The notes beneath the pieces were generated by a model. It saw only the letters and a list, made by a program, of their open reading frames with translations, ran no database searches and had not been told where the DNA came from. Positions 48,861 through 61,241 of a stretch of DNA of 64,000 nt are shown piece by piece. Within the stretch, counting starts at the first letter, position 1, and every line of letters begins with the position of its first letter. Origin of the DNA: Lotus japonicus (lineage: Eukaryota > Streptophyta > Magnoliopsida > Fabales > Fabaceae); the NCBI RefSeq assembly GCF_012489685.1, contig NC_080044.1:60131507-60195506 (forward strand), read 5' to 3'. A program made the position numbers and the translations under genes.

Positions 48861-51165
48861 ACTTGTTAATTTGTAGAGTTCTAGTTTCAGTATTGGTATA
48901 ACCTGCCAATGACCCTTTACTAATAGCAATGCCGCTTTGTTTCTTTGTAGCTTTCGTATATAAATTCTATAGATTCAATGATCTTAGAGTTGGATTGAAT
49001 TCCAGAAAGTGAACTGAATAGCAGTTAAATCCGTTGGGGATCTCAAACTTCAGAATAGCAAACTGTTTAAGGGACTCTCATCGTGAAGACGTGAACAATA
49101 AAATACAAGACACTTTTACTCTCATCTGTTTAGAAAATAACAATCCTAATTTACTTTTGGCTCAATTTTATTCACCTTCCTTTGCTTTTTTTTAACTGGC
49201 TCATAGCATAAAAATCCCATGTGTCTTCAGATCATTTGGTCATGAATAATCTTTATGTTGTGTATATCTAACAAATCTTTCAATGCGTTATCAGGTGTTA
49301 AAGATAAGTTCTTTTTTCATACATTAATCAAATAGTTGAATTTAGATCACATATTTAAGGGGTTGAATTCTTTTTGCACGATGGTGGATGAAATCTTTTC
49401 ATGACACTTCTCTTTTTCAAGATTTTTCGGGACTTGAGCATGGGAAAAGAACACTTCTAATTATGGGGAAAACACTTTTAATTTCGTTCTTTCAAAATAA
49501 AGGAACAGAATAAACTAGCCACTGCTTTTTTATCTGTAATGTTCGAAAAGGGTCTAATTATGGTGGGATAAGGGCCACTTGAGTGCAAAGGAAAAGAGTG
49601 ACGGTGGCGTTAGTGATTTGGAGCAAAGCGAGCTTTCATTGTATTGTGCATTTATAGGGTTTGGATACCTTTGGTTTGTAAGTGTAGTTTGGTTTGGATT
49701 TAACTTATAATTTATTCTCCCTTAACCAAAAAAAACCCTAAGTAGAGCCATAACTCTTTAGCAAAAATAAAATACAACAATAGAGGCTAGAGTCATTTCT
49801 AAATATCTTTTAAAAGTAAAGAGTAAAAACATTAATATATAACTTAATTATTTTCCAAAGGCAATGAACTACTAAGAAAATCAAGCCTCCACTTTATTTC
49901 GATATCAAATAAAAAATGCAATTTACCTGTTTACCAACCTACCAATATATAACATAATTAGGTTACAACTTACTATATCCACTCTAGGATTTTCCTCTTA
50001 TAACAAAAAAAATCTACTCTAGGAAAAAAATGGCTACTTCATAGTACTGAGCACCCAATACCCCCTGTACAAAATTATCCCCACTAATCATCCGCAATCA
50101 ATCTCACAGTTCCGCTCTTCGGGCGTTATCTTCAGAAAGGGAAGATTCAGTTGGGGAATCGCTGGTTCCTGATTCACACTAGCCTCTTAGGGGAAACTCA
50201 TCTATTTACGCCACTTTAGAAGAAGGTAAGACGCGTAGATCGAAATCAGTACACGAGGATTATATTTTATTGATAGCAAGGGCGGTACTAACTAATAATT
50301 TAGAAAAATAATTAAAAAGATTAAATAGTATAGATAACTAACCTTACATTTCAATGGTGACATGATTTAAATAGAACGAGTAAACAAAATGGATTGGGTT
50401 GAAGTACCCCTTGTACTTCATTTCAATATATTTCTTGGCTTATCAAAAAAAAAATATAACCTTACATGAATTAGTGACATGATTTAAATAGAAACGAGTA
50501 AACAAAATGGAGTGATCCTATGTGGGCGACAATGAGCTCACTATGATTTTTTTTGAGATTATTTATTCAATTCACTCTGGAAATTTCACAATATTCAGAA
50601 CATAACCCAAAGAATTGTGTCAAAGAGCGAAAATTTAACAAACCAATCAACAATGACTAGTTGACGAGAGAAACCTGCTATGTTTTTGTCTATTAGTTCG
50701 GATACTATATTGTTAAAGATGACTTTGAAGTTTTACTCCTTCTTATGATTATGCATTTACCGACCGACCAACAATGTGTTAATCTCGGGACAAATAAGCT
50801 AAATTTTCACTCACAAATCATCTATCAAGAAAGAGTGCTATAGTTTTCAAATAGATGAGGGGTTTCTTCGGGTTTTATTGGGAGACTCTTAAGTTCTGCA
50901 TATGAAGGTCTTTGTGATTTATCTTGGGCTCAATATTGCTTGGAAGCTTGGATTGAGGAAGATTCCTTGTCATTTGTCAATCAGACTCTCGAGATGTGGG
51001 GAGCTTATCTTGGCTTTGCTTCCGAATCGTCATAGTTGTTAATATCATCTGGCAAATCAAAGAGTTGTTGGGGGAGAGCTTGGCATGCATACGATAGTCG
51101 CGCTCAATGTACTCAGTGCCTAGTGTGGTCGGTCGAGTGCGATCGCCTCGAGTCGCTAGTCGGTG
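48861..51165. other. 3' UTR of the bHLH47-like gene and intergenic region
   Basis: The first 200-300 bases are probably 3' UTR. Afterwards only AT-rich DNA is seen; short frames are meaningless. GAAACGAGTAAACAAAATGGA-type sequence occurs twice (about 50376-50396 and 50492-50512), a small duplication of about 100-bp spacing. No RNA gene was found. Confidence 0.5.
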
Positions 51166-51170
51166 GTCTA

Positions 51171-51389
51171 TGTTGGGCTAAAGAAAGACTCAAACAAAGG
51201 AGATGGTTTAAAATTTGGGGATAAAACTCCACATTGGGCTTTAAAAAGCAAATCATAAGTGGACCAGACACCACATCCTTCACCAAAAACCTTAAGACAA
51301 TGGGTGTATGGGTCCTCACACTTTTAAACCACTCAAACTTATTCTTAGCTTCCAATGTGGGACTTACTCACACTTAAAAATTCCCAACA
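51171..51389 (-). mobile_element. TRIM-like solo LTR (219 bp)
   Basis: On the minus strand it starts TGTTGGGAATTTTTAAGTG and contains AGTCCCACATTGG, a phrase common in plant TRIM LTRs. It ends ...TAGCCCAACA. The flanking pentamers GTCTA and ATCTA differ at one base. No internal region is present. Confidence 0.6.
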
Positions 51390-51819
51390 ATCTAGAGTGG
51401 TCGGGTGGTGGGCTCCCATAACATTTCTCTTAATGTTTTTTTTTTGAAGGCTCTTAATGTTTTTAGTGCATAAAAACTTTGATTTTTAAATATAATTTAG
51501 TAGATTTTATATGAATTTCGATAGCATTTTTCTTATTTTATTAACCGGAGCGAATCTGAAAATATTTGTTTGGTAACCGAACCCACTAGAAGCAAACCTC
51601 ACAAAAGAGCTTCACTGTCTGAGGAGCATGGTGAACCAGCATGCCACACAATCCAGAACTGAAATCCAAACCCCTAATTCCTAATCCTACGGTGCAAATG
51701 AAATCACAACTCTAGTCTTACGCGTACACAACAATACCTACCAAGATCTTAATATAGTCCACATGGCAAGCCACCCTGTTTTACGTTGCATTCTATATTC
51801 TCTCCTCTCTTTCTTTCTT

Positions 51820-52846
51820 GAGTAAAGTACACTCACCCCCCTTAAGGTTTGTTAGAATTACACTCCACCCCATTCTTATCTAAAATCTACATCCCACCCC
51901 ATTTTATATAGAGGAAAATTTAGTGACGAAAAATATTCTTCATTAATAATTAGTTATTATTTAAATTGTTAATCAATAATTTCAAAAAAAAATTTTAATA
52001 TAATCCAATAAATTTAAAAATGAAAACATCACAATCCTCCTCATTCTCTCAATCGCATTTTTCCTCCGTAAATTCACAATGAAAATTATGCAATAGCACA
52101 CCTGCCCAATTTACAAACCATATCTCGAACATAGTGAAACATGCTTGTGTTTTCATATTTGATAATAATTCAATTTTAATCAAAATAATCTCTTTATACC
52201 TCCAATTTTCAAAATTGGGTTGTAGGCCAAAAAAGCAACACAAATGGGTGAAGAAAATAGAGAAATAAAATTATGAAAATATGAAGTGGATATGAGGTTA
52301 TTAGAGCCCAACGAGGCGGTGGAGCATCGTTTTTAACAAAATCCAACAATATCTTAGACCAACAGAGCGTTCGCTCACAACTTAAAGGGGTGAAATTCAC
52401 AAGAAGTAGTTGAACAAGTGACTTTAGGGATGTGCGATTCACGTTCTGGGGTTCAGGTTGCAACAAAACTTTGAGGCATGGTGGTGTCGTGGGGTTTCAC
52501 ATTGTGGGACAGTGGAGCCGTGTTAAAGGGAGTAAAGGCTTGGTGGTGACCGTTTGTGATGAGAAATATGATTTGGAGATAGATGAGACGTGGACTTAAC
52601 AGACAGAGTGGATGTTTTTTTAAATTTAATTCAGTAAAATTATTTTCATAAATTAATGTATGATAGTGTATATGCATTAAATTTATTTAAAATTTTACTA
52701 ATTAGTAATTAGTTTTTAGTAGTGACGAATTTGTTTTCGTCACTAAATTTTGCCTTTATAAAAAATGGGGTGGAGTGTAGATTTTTAAAAAGAATGGGGT
52801 GGAGTGTCATTCTTGCAAATCTTGAGGGGGTGAGTGTATTTTACTC
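51820..52846. mobile_element. Mutator-like TIR element (1,027 bp) in the HVA22 promoter
   Basis: The left end GAGTAAAGTACACTCACCCC and right end GGGGTGAGTGTATTTTACTC begin inverted repeats of about 120 bp, in which CACTCCACCCCATT and the inner TTTAGTGACGAAAA/TTTTCGTCACTAAA are both mirrored. It is flanked by a 9-bp direct repeat TTCTTTCTT (51811-51819, 52847-52855), partly ambiguous because the target is a TTCTT simple repeat. The interior has short minus-strand frames (52209-52466, 52453-52677) with no recognised domain. The right end lies 178 bp upstream of the HVA22 ATG. Confidence 0.85.
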
Positions 52847-53024
52847 TTCTTTCTTTCTTTCTCACATCTGTCTTCTTCTTTTCCAGACACACAACCTTCC
52901 AACACTGCTACCTACACTCCCACTCTCTCTCTTTCCCCTTTTCCTCTGTTGCTTGCAGCGTGATCCAAATTCCAACCCACCGAACAACACTCAGAAACAC
53001 CAAGTACAGAGAATTCTACCTACC

Positions 53025-55629
53025 ATGGGATCTGGTGCCGGAGATCTCATCAAGGTTCTTCTCAAAAATTTCGATGTCCTTGCTGGGTATGTATTTGCTT
53101 TATGCTTTTCTTCTTCCTCCAAACACAAACACACACACTAGTATGTTACAAACTAGAATCAATTGCTACAATGAGATTCGACTTACTTCAAAAAGCACAC
53201 TGTCTGCAACTGCTAAAAAAACAGTCCACAATATGCTTCACATCGAACTGGAATAACTAACCTAACCCTATTTATTCAATGTGCCCTCAATATTCGTGTT
53301 TTAACTGATGATACCTATTTTGTTTCCTTTGCAGGCCTGTCATTAGTCTTGTTTATCCACTGTAAGCGCACAATATTAATCTCTTTATTTGCCTCCTTTA
53401 TAAATCCGCATAATTTAGGCCAGTTTTTTACAACAGCTTAATTAAGCGCTTATGCTTATGACCATAAGCGCTTATCTATAAGCTATTTTAGAAAAATTAT
53501 TGAAAATAAGCTATAAATAAGCATAAGCTCTTTTTCATGACCATAAGCGCTTAATTAAGCTGTTGTAAAAAAATTATTGAAAATAAGCTATAAATAAGCA
53601 TAAGCTCTTTTTCATAAGCTATCCCGAACAGCTTATGAAAATAAACTAGACCATAAGCTGTCTTGCATAAGCTCTCTCAAACACTTGCTTAAGAGCTTAT
53701 GTTATCAGATAAGCTCAAATAAGCTCTCCCAAACGGGGCCTTAAGACATTTTGTTTTTATTTGAGAATTGACTGATTTGGGATTTATGTGGGTTTTTCCT
53801 GCTGTGCTTTATACCAGATATGCTTCGGTTAGGGCCATTGAGAGCAAGTCTCCTGTCGATGATCAGCAGTGGTTGACTTACTGGGTTCTCTATTCCTTGA
53901 TCACACTCTTTGAACTTACTTTTGCCAAAGTACTTGAATGGTATTATACATTTTTGCTCTTAGTGTCTCTTTTTTGAATGGTTTTTATTAATTGTTCTGG
54001 AAAGACTGAAGGGGTGCTCAGTAAATGTGGTGATGAATTTGAGAGTTGTAATTTTAAGCTTTACTGGTTGCAACTTGTTATGGATGCAGTTTGTTGAGTG
54101 GTCTTAAGAAAGTGGGTTAATTAAATACATATTGATGATATTGCCAATTTTAAGAAGGGATTTCTTTTTAAAGGGGTAAAAGGGTATCTCTACAAAGTTT
54201 CTTAGTGTTTTGATGATTAATTTGTAGGTAATTTATGGTAATAAGCTAATAGCATCTAAAGTCTGTGTTAGAAGTCCCACATTGGCTAGAGATGAGGCCA
54301 ATCAAGTGCTTATAAATGGTAGAGCAACCCTCAACCCTTGAGCTAGCTTTCGGGTTGAGTTAGGTCTCACTAATTCTAATAGTCTGAACAAAAAGTGGTT
54401 TGTTTACTTGTCAAGTACAACCGCAGTCAAGCTTGGCCTGAAACTGAAATAGAACACGAACTTGAACACTTTTACCTTGTATCAGCTCCAACCGATGCCT
54501 AAATATTCATCAATTACTATGTTGTTCTACATTGTGGCATATTTAACTAGCAGCAGTTGTTTGAAGATCTGCATTGGCCCTTCGGACATGTTATGTGGTT
54601 ATGTATTTTAAAGAATGAATGCTAGGTAACCCGCTCAGTTAGTTGAAACTGTTAATTAGTTTGGGAGTTAGTTAAGAGAGTGAGAGAGATGATAGGCTAT
54701 ATATAACAGGAAGGAAAATTAGAGAGGTTTATCCTTAGTTTTGGAGAATTATTTAGATAGGGAGGGACTCCAGGTCTCTCGATACTTTGTGTTTGTATTC
54801 TCTTCTTATTCACTGGCTGGATACCCCATTGGTACAACTGTTGAGCAAGGAGAAATTCTATCTATAGAACTTCTTTTGTTTAAAGATTTTGAACCAGTAT
54901 CCATCATTGAACCTGACTGCAAGTTTCATTTAGGTTTTCTGACTATTTGAGATACAGAGTTAATGCCTTGTCTTTTCCATTGTGATTGGTAACTTCATAG
55001 AACAGTCATACATGTACAATCTTAAAACATTTGGAGTATGATATTTTTACTGTTAGGTATTATAAAAGGTAGTATAAAATGGCCTCGAAGAAAGTTTACT
55101 TTATAATGTAACTGAGGCCAATATGTTGAATTCCTGTACAACATTTTCTGCATTATATCAAGCTTTCTATGAGTTCTGTTGTGACAGTGTATATTTAGAA
55201 GGGCAGAGAAAAGTATTGATCGTTTTGTCAACATATATTTCAGGATACCTATATGGCCATATGCAAAGCTAATCATAACCTGCTGGTTGGTCCTTCCTTA
55301 CTTCAGTGGTGCTTCTTACGTTTACGAGCATTATGTGAGAGCTTTCTTGCTCAATCCTCAGACCATTAACATCTGGTATGTTCCAAGGAAAAAGGACATC
55401 TTCAGTAAGCCAGATGACATTATAACTGCTGCCGAGAAATACATACAAGAGAATGGAACACAAGAATTTGAGAATCTGATCCATAGGGTATTTCCATCTG
55501 TAACACTTGATGATTGTGGAATTATTCCTTGATTTGTATCTGACCTGTTGTACTAATAGTGTCATCTCTTTGCAGGCTGGTAAATCAAGGAGTGATGGTT
55601 ATCATGCAATGTATGATGAGACCTATTGA
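53025..55629 (+). CDS. HVA22A: HVA22-like protein a (TB2/DP1 family)
   Basis: Five exons (53025-53086, 53335-53361, 53818-53940, 55244-55487, 55576-55629) join in frame to 169 residues; phases agree at every junction. The first three exons encode MGSGAGDLIKVLLKNFDVLA, GPVISLVYPLYAS and WLTYWVLYSLITLFELTF. The fourth adds IPIWPYAKLIITCWLVLPYF and the family signature YVYEHYV...NPQTINIWYVP. Hydrophobic segments lie at about residues 21-35, 48-66 and 72-95. HVA22/DP1/Yop1 proteins shape tubular endoplasmic reticulum through hairpin membrane segments; plant members respond to abscisic acid and stress and are implicated in ER-Golgi traffic and autophagy (family knowledge). Closest by eye to HVA22a. 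Intron 2 holds a Harbinger-like MITE and intron 3 a TRIM-like solo LTR. A Mutator-like element lies just upstream of the leader. Confidence 0.93.
53418..53740. mobile_element. Harbinger-like MITE in HVA22 intron 2 (323 bp)
   Basis: The segment runs from GGCCAGTTTTTTAC to CCAAACGGGGCC and is flanked by TTA on both sides (53415-53417, 53741-53743). It is filled with AGCTTAT/ATAAGCT words in both orientations. A portion (CATAAGCGCTTA through ATAAGCATAAGCTC) is duplicated in tandem. It can fold extensively but leaves the splice sites intact. Confidence 0.7.
54266..54381 (+). mobile_element. TRIM-like solo LTR in HVA22 intron 3 (116 bp)
   Basis: It begins TGTTAGAAGTCCCACATTGG, contains a TATAAAT promoter-like box, and ends CACTAATTCTAATA (a final TA where CA is expected). 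A perfect 5-bp duplication GTCTG flanks it (54261-54265, 54382-54386). The size and the GTCCCACATTGG phrase match terminal-repeat retrotransposons in miniature. Confidence 0.85.
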
Positions 55630-56299
55630 ATGGTTCTTATAGCTTCTACCTTATAGGGATAATGGGATGCATGTATATGCTAGTATGTTACTGGTATTTC
55701 CTCTTATCTCCTTAGGAGACTCAAGTGTTTTTCACCCTTTATTGAAGTTTTTATTTTCCGTGTAACTTAGGATTAGTTATCTGTGGTCTGTTTAATAACA
55801 CTATGACACGTCTGGTATATAGATAATGCTATGCTACAGTAGCAGCCTGTTAATTTTTCCTTTGTTATACCTTCAACAAAACCCCTCCATTATTAGATAA
55901 TTTAGGGATGCAATTTTCTGATGCCGCTATTGATCTTGTGATTTTTTTTGTAAACCTTTTTTCCTCTTATTTCATTGATAGTATCCTTGTAAATAGTAAT
56001 TGAAGATGAAATATTGTTGTTTGAAATCTTGCCCAAATAGGTTTATAAGAATGTTTACCTATCTTTCTGGGCTTACTTTGTAAACCTATTTTTCTATATG
56101 GGTAAATAATAACGAGAGAAAAGAAGGTAAAATGTATCTATTTTTCTTTGTACACCTATCTTTCTTTGTGCTTTGAGTTCTACCGTTATTGTGCCTAAAA
56201 TCTTATACTTGACGTATAGATGCTAATGATTTGTTGATTATTAACATTAACACATTATCTTTGCTTTGGAAAATTAACAACAACCACAAACAACTAGGG

Positions 56300-58075
56300 C
56301 ACACCTAGGCTATCCTTAAGGAGAAGATACTCTAACTCGGGGGGTCTAGTCTCGCAATCCATTCTGCCGTTGATTTACCCTCTGGATAAGTCCATGCCAA
56401 GCTAGTCCTCCTGTTAAACAATTTCTAAACCTCGCCTCCAGATTTGGAGCATGTTCGTGGTGCCTCCTTCTGTCCGCATTTTGCACCTCAACAAGAGCTG
56501 CACAATCCACCTCAGACAGAACATTACACAGAACATTACGATGACCATGTCTCCACGTGAGGAGGAGCCTATCTCGCAAGGTTGTAGCCTCAGCCAAGAA
56601 AGGATCACCACCAACATCGAAGCTCATGAAGCCAACGATCCAAGTGCAGTTGTTGTCCCGCAAAAGACCACCACCACCCATGGAATTATTTGACTCTCGA
56701 TGACTTCCATCGGTGTTCAGCTTCACAAATGCTTGATGGGGAGGCCTCTAGTGGAGGTTCAAGAGAGCGCCCGAATCAAATCCACATGGGAGGAGAAAAA
56801 AACCAGCTCATCATGGACATGACAGAGCTTGCTCCACACTATCTGAACGGGCCAAGGTTGGGGATCGAGGACCATATTGTTACGCCACCTCCAAGCTACC
56901 CAAACACCAGCGATGAATTTTTACCTATGCCCACTTTGAGCTTGCAAACGGAGCCACTCACGACAATCCGCATACCAGAAGTTTCCCCAAGAAAAAGCTC
57001 CAAATCCCCCCCCCCCCTAACTCTCTGAAATGAGAGCAATCCCTCAAGCAATGAAGGCAATCTTCCACACTACTTGAGCATCTCGAGCACGCATCTGATT
57101 GAGCAAGATGACACCGAAAAAAATTTGAGTTCACATGATGGGCCCCATGCAATGCCAACCAAAAGAACATTCTAATCTTTTCCGGCGCCGCCAACTTCCA
57201 CACCTACTTCCACGAAACTCCCTGCACAACCACAACAGGCTCCGCTCTCGCAACCAATGATAGCCATCCAGGACTGTGTACATTCCAGAATCAGACTCTG
57301 CCCAGGTCTAACGGTCTGTTGCAGAAGGAACAACTCGAGGAGCCACACGCGAAAAACAATCCACAATGTCATGTGGCATCATCGTCGCCATACGGTTCAA
57401 GTCCCACCAATTGTTTACTAAAAGCTCCCGATGACATAAACCGTGTTTGACACATTCACAAAAGGGACCAGATCAACAATCTTACCACTCCCAGACCACT
57501 CCTGATACCAAACTGTCGTAGTGCCATCATCCAACCTAAATTTGAAGCCATCTTTGGGCTGGTCACGGGCTTTAACAATACCTTGCCAAATCGGTGACGC
57601 GTTCGCCCTCACACTAGCATGGAAGATGGTTGTCCCCTTCAAGTATTTATGCAAAAGAACTTCAACTCACAACTTTGGAGAGTTTTTAGCTAAGTGTCAC
57701 ACTGCCTTGCTTAGAAGAGTTGTGTTGAAATCATCCATATCCTTAATTCCAAGTCCACCATGGAGTTTGTCCGACGTGGCCATATTCCAGTTGACAAGGT
57801 GCCACCCCCTCTGACAATTATGCTTAGACCAGATAAACCCTCTCATCAATTGATCAATTCAGTGAGTGATGCTCCTAGGAAGCCAAAACACCTGCATGGT
57901 ATAAGTCGTATAGAAGCTATTATTGACTTTACCAGAGACACTCTCCCAGCCAGGTTCATTTTCCAGGAAGCCAATTTCCGATTGATGCTATCAAGAAGAT
58001 AATTGAACCGACCTCTGGTCACTCTTCCTCTAGCCAGCAGAAAGCCAAGATATCTCCCCAAACCTCGAGCAAAAG
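56300..58075 (-). pseudogene. Degenerate LINE ORF2 fragment (RT end, zf-RVT, RNase H)
   Basis: Minus-strand frames read from right to left follow the order of plant LINE ORF2. At 58061-57846 GRYLGFLLARGRVTRGRFNY and LASWKMNLAGRVSLVKSIIA form the thumb region. At 57654-57418 comes the linker (FRLDDGTTTVWYQEW). At 57203-56958 comes zf-RVT (APEKIRMFFWLALHGA, CSRCSSSVEDCLHCLRDC). At 56726-56346 comes RNase H (KLNTDGSHRESNNSMGGGGL). Several frameshifts separate them. The catalytic RT core is absent. No A-tail or target duplication was found. A poly-T run at 58110-58120 is on the wrong side for its tail. It lies between the two copies of the HVA22/EB1 junction. Confidence 0.85.
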
Positions 58076-58129
58076 GAATCGGGGCGATGCTGCGGATCTC
58101 CTCCCTAACATTTTTTTTTTCTTTTGAAA

Positions 58130-59100
58130 CAGCAAACTAAATATTTCAAAGTTGGGGGAGGGGGGATGTGGTTAATACTAAAATCGTTTCATCAAACAAT
58201 TTAGGGCAATGGTTACATTTTATTTGCAAGATTTAAAGTTAATTGCTTAAGCATTGAACGAGAATGGCTGAAGTACTGCCCTGCTATAAATGCTTATAAA
58301 AAAAACTGCCCTGCTATAATAAAATGATCAGATTCTAAATAATAACAATTCTCTTCTAACAATCAAATCACAGCCTCACAAGTTGAAAATTATTTTACTT
58401 AATAGTAACTACATAAAAGTCGGATTTGGATCCCTCATGTGTTAATTTCACATGACCATATCATGTGAAGATCTAAGTCTTTAATCTAAGTCGTTGCTAA
58501 AATTTAAATATACAAACTTTACTTGGACCCTTGCTTACCTTGACATTATAAGAGGATGGTGGGAAATTGCGCCAACATAGGAAAAATAAGCAGTGCATTT
58601 ACAATTTTTTTTCCATATGCACAGCTTAGGGATCAAACCTTAGATTAGATGTTTAAGGAAATCAATTACCTACCAATTGTGTTAAGCGTTCTTGATATTG
58701 TTTGACATAACTAGATGTTATATAATGTTCATTATAGTACACAGTGTGTATTAATAAAATACAACGATGATTGTCATCATAATCCTCTTGCCTTAAAATT
58801 TATAATACTGTTATGTTAAAAAAAATTGTTTATCCATCTCTCCATACTTAATAAATAGTTTATAAAGAGATAAAAATTTATAAATAGAGATTGACGCAAT
58901 TTCACATGACATGAGAGATAGAGAAGGAATGTGGATGATATGCTAGCCAGATCTACTGAATACTTCATATCAAACAAAAAGGGACAAAGTAAGCATTTGA
59001 GTTATGTAAATGAAATTATTTGACTTCATATTCAGCAAGCTAGGCAGCTAAGGTCATACAGCGGACAAACAAAATACTGAAAATGTTCACTAGTGAAGTT
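58130..59100. other. Intergenic region, no feature seen
   Basis: AT-rich DNA between the LINE fragment and the EB1-like duplicated segment. No coding frame, tRNA or paired repeat is visible. Confidence 0.5.
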
Positions 59101-59162
59101 CTTTTTATATAGAAGAAAGGATGATTAAATGATCCATTTTTAGAAAATTTTATCATTTTTCA

Positions 59163-59383
59163 TTTAGTTATCCACCCACGCTTACAAGAATACAAATGCA
59201 CCATACAACACTTCAACCTTATGGCCACGAGACAGGGAAGGATCACCAATCTTATAATCAAAGACAGCATTGAGTTCTTTTAAGATAATTGCAAATATTC
59301 CAGCCAGCCAGGAGCTCTAGTTTTGAGGGTAATCAGGCTTCGATTTGTGCTCAGTTTTCACGGCATTCGTAGTTTGGTTAAGG
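59163..59383 (-). pseudogene. Truncated copy of the EB1C 3' end
   Basis: About 220 bases resemble 61040-61265, the 3' UTR and last codons of the EB1C-like gene. Shared phrases include GGCCACGAGACAGGGAAGGA and AATCAAAGACAG and GATAATTGCAAATATT. The coding part covers only about 40-60 bases of the last exon, read on the minus strand from CTTAACC. Homology stops at about 59383. The two copies differ by many substitutions and several indels, so the duplication is old. Confidence 0.8.
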
Positions 59384-60250
59384 TAAAAAAAACATGCGGA
59401 TAGCATTTTTTAAGTAAAATGTATATTTGAAATCATTTAATTTTAATAATTATATTTTCTATATGTTAAATTTAATTAATATTACATGTATAACAATCAA
59501 TAAAATAAGAATTCATGACTAAAACTTATTATAGTTTTTTTTTTATAAGCCAAGAATTATATTGATGTGAAGTAGAAGAGGTACTTCAACCCAATCCATG
59601 AAGATAGAGAGAAAAAGTAGCAAGAAACTAGGAAAAAATTACAGCTCACAAATACAATGAAAAGTACAAATGAGGATAGTTGGCTGGAAGTTTATTTCAA
59701 TTCATCGTGTCAAATGTCAATATGTCTAACTTTTGTACAAGAACCGCTTAAGTAGAATTGATGCAAAACTATGACTAGTTGGGCTGGTTATTCAAAAGGC
59801 TTCAAAGTGAAAAGTCCAGCCCTTACATAACTAGGGATACGTTTGTTTCAAGATTTGGAAAGAGATTCTGGGAATATGAAGATTGAGAATGAACATTCCT
59901 ACGTTTGTTACAAGATTGGAAACTATGATTCCTAGGTATAAATCATTACCGGGAATAAATTATCTTCCACAATTTCCATGATTTCCTTCAATTTGATTCT
60001 CATGAAAAGGGTTGGGAATCTTACATTCTCATGGGAAAAATAACGTAACTTCGCACTTTTCCCACAATTTATCATTTTTTTCTTCTCTATTTTTAAGTTT
60101 TTTAAACTTTTGAGTTAATAAAATTTAAAAATGTTCCCGGGAATTTATAACGAGAAGGACATTCAATCAATCCGGTACTGCTGCAAAAACCTAGGAGTGG
60201 AGCCGCAACCATGGTACACGTTTCCTTCAACTGAAACGGTGAGTCTCTTA
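59384..60250. other. Intergenic region with a weak repeat
   Basis: ACGTTTGTTWCAAGATT occurs at about 59839 and again at about 59902, and CATTCTCATGGG-type words nearby are inverted relatives. This may be a non-autonomous element whose ends I could not define. No gene is visible. Confidence 0.4.
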
Positions 60251-60637
60251 GAGCATCTCCAATGCAAGGTTCTTAGTTCTTATTTTTGAGTTAAGAACTA
60301 AGAACTGAGTTCTTAACCACTGGAGAGGATGACGTGAAGTTCTTAGTTCTTAAAAATAAGAACTAAGGAAGTTTTACTTTTTGAGTTAGCATAAAAAATT
60401 AATTTTTTTTCTCTCATTCATTTAATTTAAGTATTGAATTAGCATTTAAATTTAAATCAAAATTATATGAAAATAAAAAATATTAATATAATGGTATTGT
60501 GTGACCGGATGAATAGTGTGCTAAGAACTAAGAACTCATTATTAGAGCAAAATCTGCAAAGAGTTGCTTAAGCACATGTGGCAGTACGGACCCACGTGAA
60601 TAGTGCTAAGAACTGAGAACTAGCATTGGAGATGCTC
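60251..60637. mobile_element. GAGCATCTCC-type MITE (387 bp)
   Basis: TIRs GAGCATCTCCAATGC and GCATTGGAGATGCTC are perfect. Flanks read TTA on the left and TAA on the right, giving a shared TA. GTTCTTAGTTCTTA and its complement recur through the interior. Ends of this type are widespread in plants and usually placed with PIF/Harbinger. It abuts the HVA22 3'-end copy. Confidence 0.85.
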
Positions 60638-60655
60638 TAACTGACCTGTTGATTC

Positions 60656-61002
60656 ACTTGATTGTGGAATTATTCCTTGCTTTGTATCTGACCTGTTGAA
60701 CTAATAGTGTCATCTCTGTGCAGACTGGTAAATCAAGGAGTGATGGTTATCATGTATGATTGACCTATTGAATGCGTTCTTGTAGGCTGTAGCTTCTTGC
60801 CTTATAGGGTTAATGGGATGCATGTATATGTTATTGATATTTCCACTTATCTCCTGAGGAGATACTTGAGTGTTTTTTACCTTCACTGAAGTTTTTTTTC
60901 GTGTATCTTAGGATTAAGTTATCTGTGGTGTGGTTTGTTTAATAACACTATGACACATCTGGTATATAGATAATGTTGATGCTACAGTTGCAGCCTGTTA
61001 AT
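60656..61002 (+). pseudogene. Truncated copy of the HVA22a last exon and 3' UTR
   Basis: The segment matches 55505-55855 nearly continuously: ATTGTGGAATTATTCCTTG, TATCTGACCTGTTG, the acceptor and last exon (GGTAAATCAAGGAGTGATGG), and TTAATGGGATGCATGTATAT. In the copy the acceptor reads GTGCAG, and the exon lacks four bases (ATGCAATG reduced to ATG), so the frame ends differently. Upstream exons are missing. It ends about 240 bases before the EB1C stop codon, so the two genes are convergent here as in the duplicated junction. Confidence 0.88.
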
Positions 61003-61241
61003 AAATGACCTCAATTTTCGGAAAGATTGGTTATTTATCATTTCTTATCCATCCATGCTTACAAGAAAACAAATGCATCATACAACACTTCGACCATATA
61101 GCACTTTATGGCCACGAGACAGGGAAGGATCACTAATCTTGTAATCAAAGACAGTATTGAGTTTGTTCAAGATAATTGCAAATATTTCACGCAAGCCAGC
61201 TAGGTGCTAGTTTTGGGAGTAATCGGGCTTCGATTTCTGCT

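Noticed and set aside
52209..52677. Minus-strand frames inside the Mutator-like element as a captured gene
   Set aside because: No domain, no intron structure, and the sequence is not recognisable as a host protein.
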